Below are positions 63,073-64,000 of a DNA stretch of 64,000 bases, piece by piece. This stretch comes from Ahrensia sp. GTDB taxonomy: Bacteria > Pseudomonadota > Alphaproteobacteria > Rhizobiales > Rhizobiaceae. Below the pieces are notes generated by a model that saw only the letters and a list, made by a program, of their open reading frames with translations, made no database searches and was not told the DNA's origin. Position numbers and translations under genes: made by a program. Within the stretch, counting starts at the first letter, position 1, and each line of letters starts with the position of its first letter. Location: assembly GCA_002706335.1 (NCBI GenBank), contig PAKZ01000024.1, positions 124,001 through 188,000 on the forward strand, given 5' to 3'.

Positions 63073-63880
63073 TGAACATCGTTTTCGATGTTATCCGGTC
63101 GAGCGGAAAATCCGCGACTTCGCGTAGAAGTGCAACGAAGCGCTCTGCCGACCGGTCGAGGGCGATTTCGCCACGTTTGGCATCCGCCGCCGCCGCGTTG
63201 CCGCAGGCACCGGAGGGGTGGATGTCCTGGGTTTGCCAGCCGTAACCGATCCCGCCTTCCGGAGTGAGAATCTGATTATTCCGCTCCATCTCGACGGAGA
63301 TCGGCACGAAGTCGTCCGCATGTTGCATGTCGACGAGGTCGGGATGCAGCGCGAGAAGCGCCGATGTCTCGTATTCGCCGCCGTGGATGCCGTGCATCAT
63401 CTCTTGTGCGTCGAACAGGTCGGATATGTCGGCCCCCGCAGTTGCCCGGGAACTGACCGCGAACATGCCAAGTTTGACCCGCAATTCGCGGCAGACGATT
63501 TCCATAACCTGCGGCTGACCGCCATGGGAATTGGCGAATACGATCTTTCGGCATCCGGCACGGTAGACGCTCTCGCCAATCTCGTACCAGACGCGCGCCA
63601 GCGTCTCGTAGCTGAGTGTCAGGGTGCCGGGATATTCGGTGTGTTCGACGGATTTTCCAACGGCCTGCATCGGCAGGATCAACACGGGCAGATCATCGGG
63701 CAATTTGTCGACGACCCGCGACATAATGCCGGCATTTATTGCGCTGTCTACGCGCACCGGTAAATGGGGTCCATGCTGTTCGACCGCTGCGATTGGAAGC
63801 ACGGCGACGACCTTGTTCATGTCTATCTCCGAAAAATCGCGGGTCGTAAGATCCCACCACCAATTCGACTTCAACTTCAC
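63062..63880 (-). CDS. creatininase-family amidohydrolase
   Basis: 272 aa with the metal-binding residues of the family: 'AAVEQHGPHLPVRVD' (Glu, His, Asp), 'FANSHGGQPQVME' (His) and 'GIHGGEYETSALLAL' (Glu). Members include creatininase, mycofactocin MftE and formamide hydrolases that open cyclic ureides or small amides. First gene of a run of five overlapping or closely spaced minus-strand genes, so probably the start of the operon. Confidence 0.9.
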   Translation of the reverse strand: MKLKSNWWWDLTTRDFSEIDMNKVVAVLPIAAVEQHGPHLPVRVDSAINAGIMSRVVDKLPDDLPVLILPMQAVGKSVEHTEYPGTLTLSYETLARVWYEIGESVYRAGCRKIVFANSHGGQPQVMEIVCRELRVKLGMFAVSSRATAGADISDLFDAQEMMHGIHGGEYETSALLALHPDLVDMQHADDFVPISVEMERNNQILTPEGGIGYGWQTQDIHPSGACGNAAAADAKRGEIALDRSAERFVALLREVADFPLDRITSKTMFNDA

Positions 63881-63964
63881 TGCGATGCTCCACCTTCAAT
63901 GCGTCGTGAAGCCACGATAGGCAGAAGTTGAGATGCTTGGAAAGCATCGAAATGAGACCATTAT

Positions 63965-63981
63965 GTTGCCGTATAGGCAAC
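63965..63981. promoter_or_regulatory. candidate operator upstream of the creatininase operon
   Basis: Perfect inverted repeat GTTGCC-N5-GGCAAC in the promoter region ~85 bp before the creatininase start, with a third GTTGCC half-site at ~63993. Typical of a dimeric regulator (GntR, LysR or TetR type). An ATG follows at 63987/63990 on the plus strand, so a divergent gene may start at the window edge. Confidence 0.5.
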
Positions 63982-64000
63982 GACATATGATGGTTGCCGA

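Overview
The window reads as an alphaproteobacterial chromosome, most likely from the order Hyphomicrobiales (rhizobia and relatives). The evidence is high GC content, the gene order tyrS / anmK / cysteine desulfurase / sufB-sufC-sufD-sufS-sufT-sufA, an Irr/ICE-like iron box before sufB, an IalB-family protein and Pot-type amide/polyamine transporters. It has three parts.

(1) 1-16.7 kb is core chromosome: the end of an AsmA-like protein, tyrS, anmK, an ArnT-like glycosyltransferase, an alpha/beta hydrolase, the complete SUF iron-sulfur cluster operon (with two cysteine desulfurases and two extra small membrane genes), a convergent RhlE-type RNA helicase, a fasciclin protein, NAD kinase and tRNA-Thr(TGT).

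(2) 16.62-41.11 kb is a genomic island of about 24.5 kb in the 3' end of tRNA-Thr. It is bounded by an identical 48-bp repeat (16623-16670 and 41059-41106) and begins with a tyrosine integrase. Cargo: a truncated integrase-domain gene, a two-partner secretion locus (TpsB, TpsA and a small exported protein), an ArdC-like antirestriction protein, a HEPN-like ORF, a four-gene restriction cluster (5mC methyltransferase, DUF4928-like protein, Vsr, Z1 ATPase with a fused helix-turn-helix), an unrecognised exported 907-aa helical protein coupled to a PASTA protein, a second integrase with a possible excision factor, and a TOPRIM protein. Beside the second integrase lies an attP-like region: a tRNA-Val(GAC) 3' fragment between paired CATGTAAC arm repeats. 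This suggests a second element nested inside the island. No conjugation genes are visible.

(3) 41.1-64 kb is catabolic and transport DNA, mostly on the minus strand: a coxG remnant, a kynurenine-formamidase-like hydrolase, a three-subunit molybdenum hydroxylase, a PotABCD-type ABC transporter and its LysR regulator; then, beyond a degenerate third copy of the tRNA-Thr 3' end (52116-52158), a gamma-glutamyltransferase-like proenzyme, an amidase, an AtzH/HpxZ-like protein, an isochorismatase hydrolase, a cupin, a LysR regulator, a second ABC transporter with a fused double permease, a CocE/NonD hydrolase and a creatininase-family hydrolase. The second half looks like a system for importing and hydrolysing an amide-bonded nitrogen compound (inference).

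The strongest candidates for undescribed biology are the exported 907-aa/PASTA pair (33.2-36.7 kb), the stand-alone TOPRIM protein at the island edge, the HTH-Z1 restriction cluster and the nested-element attachment architecture.
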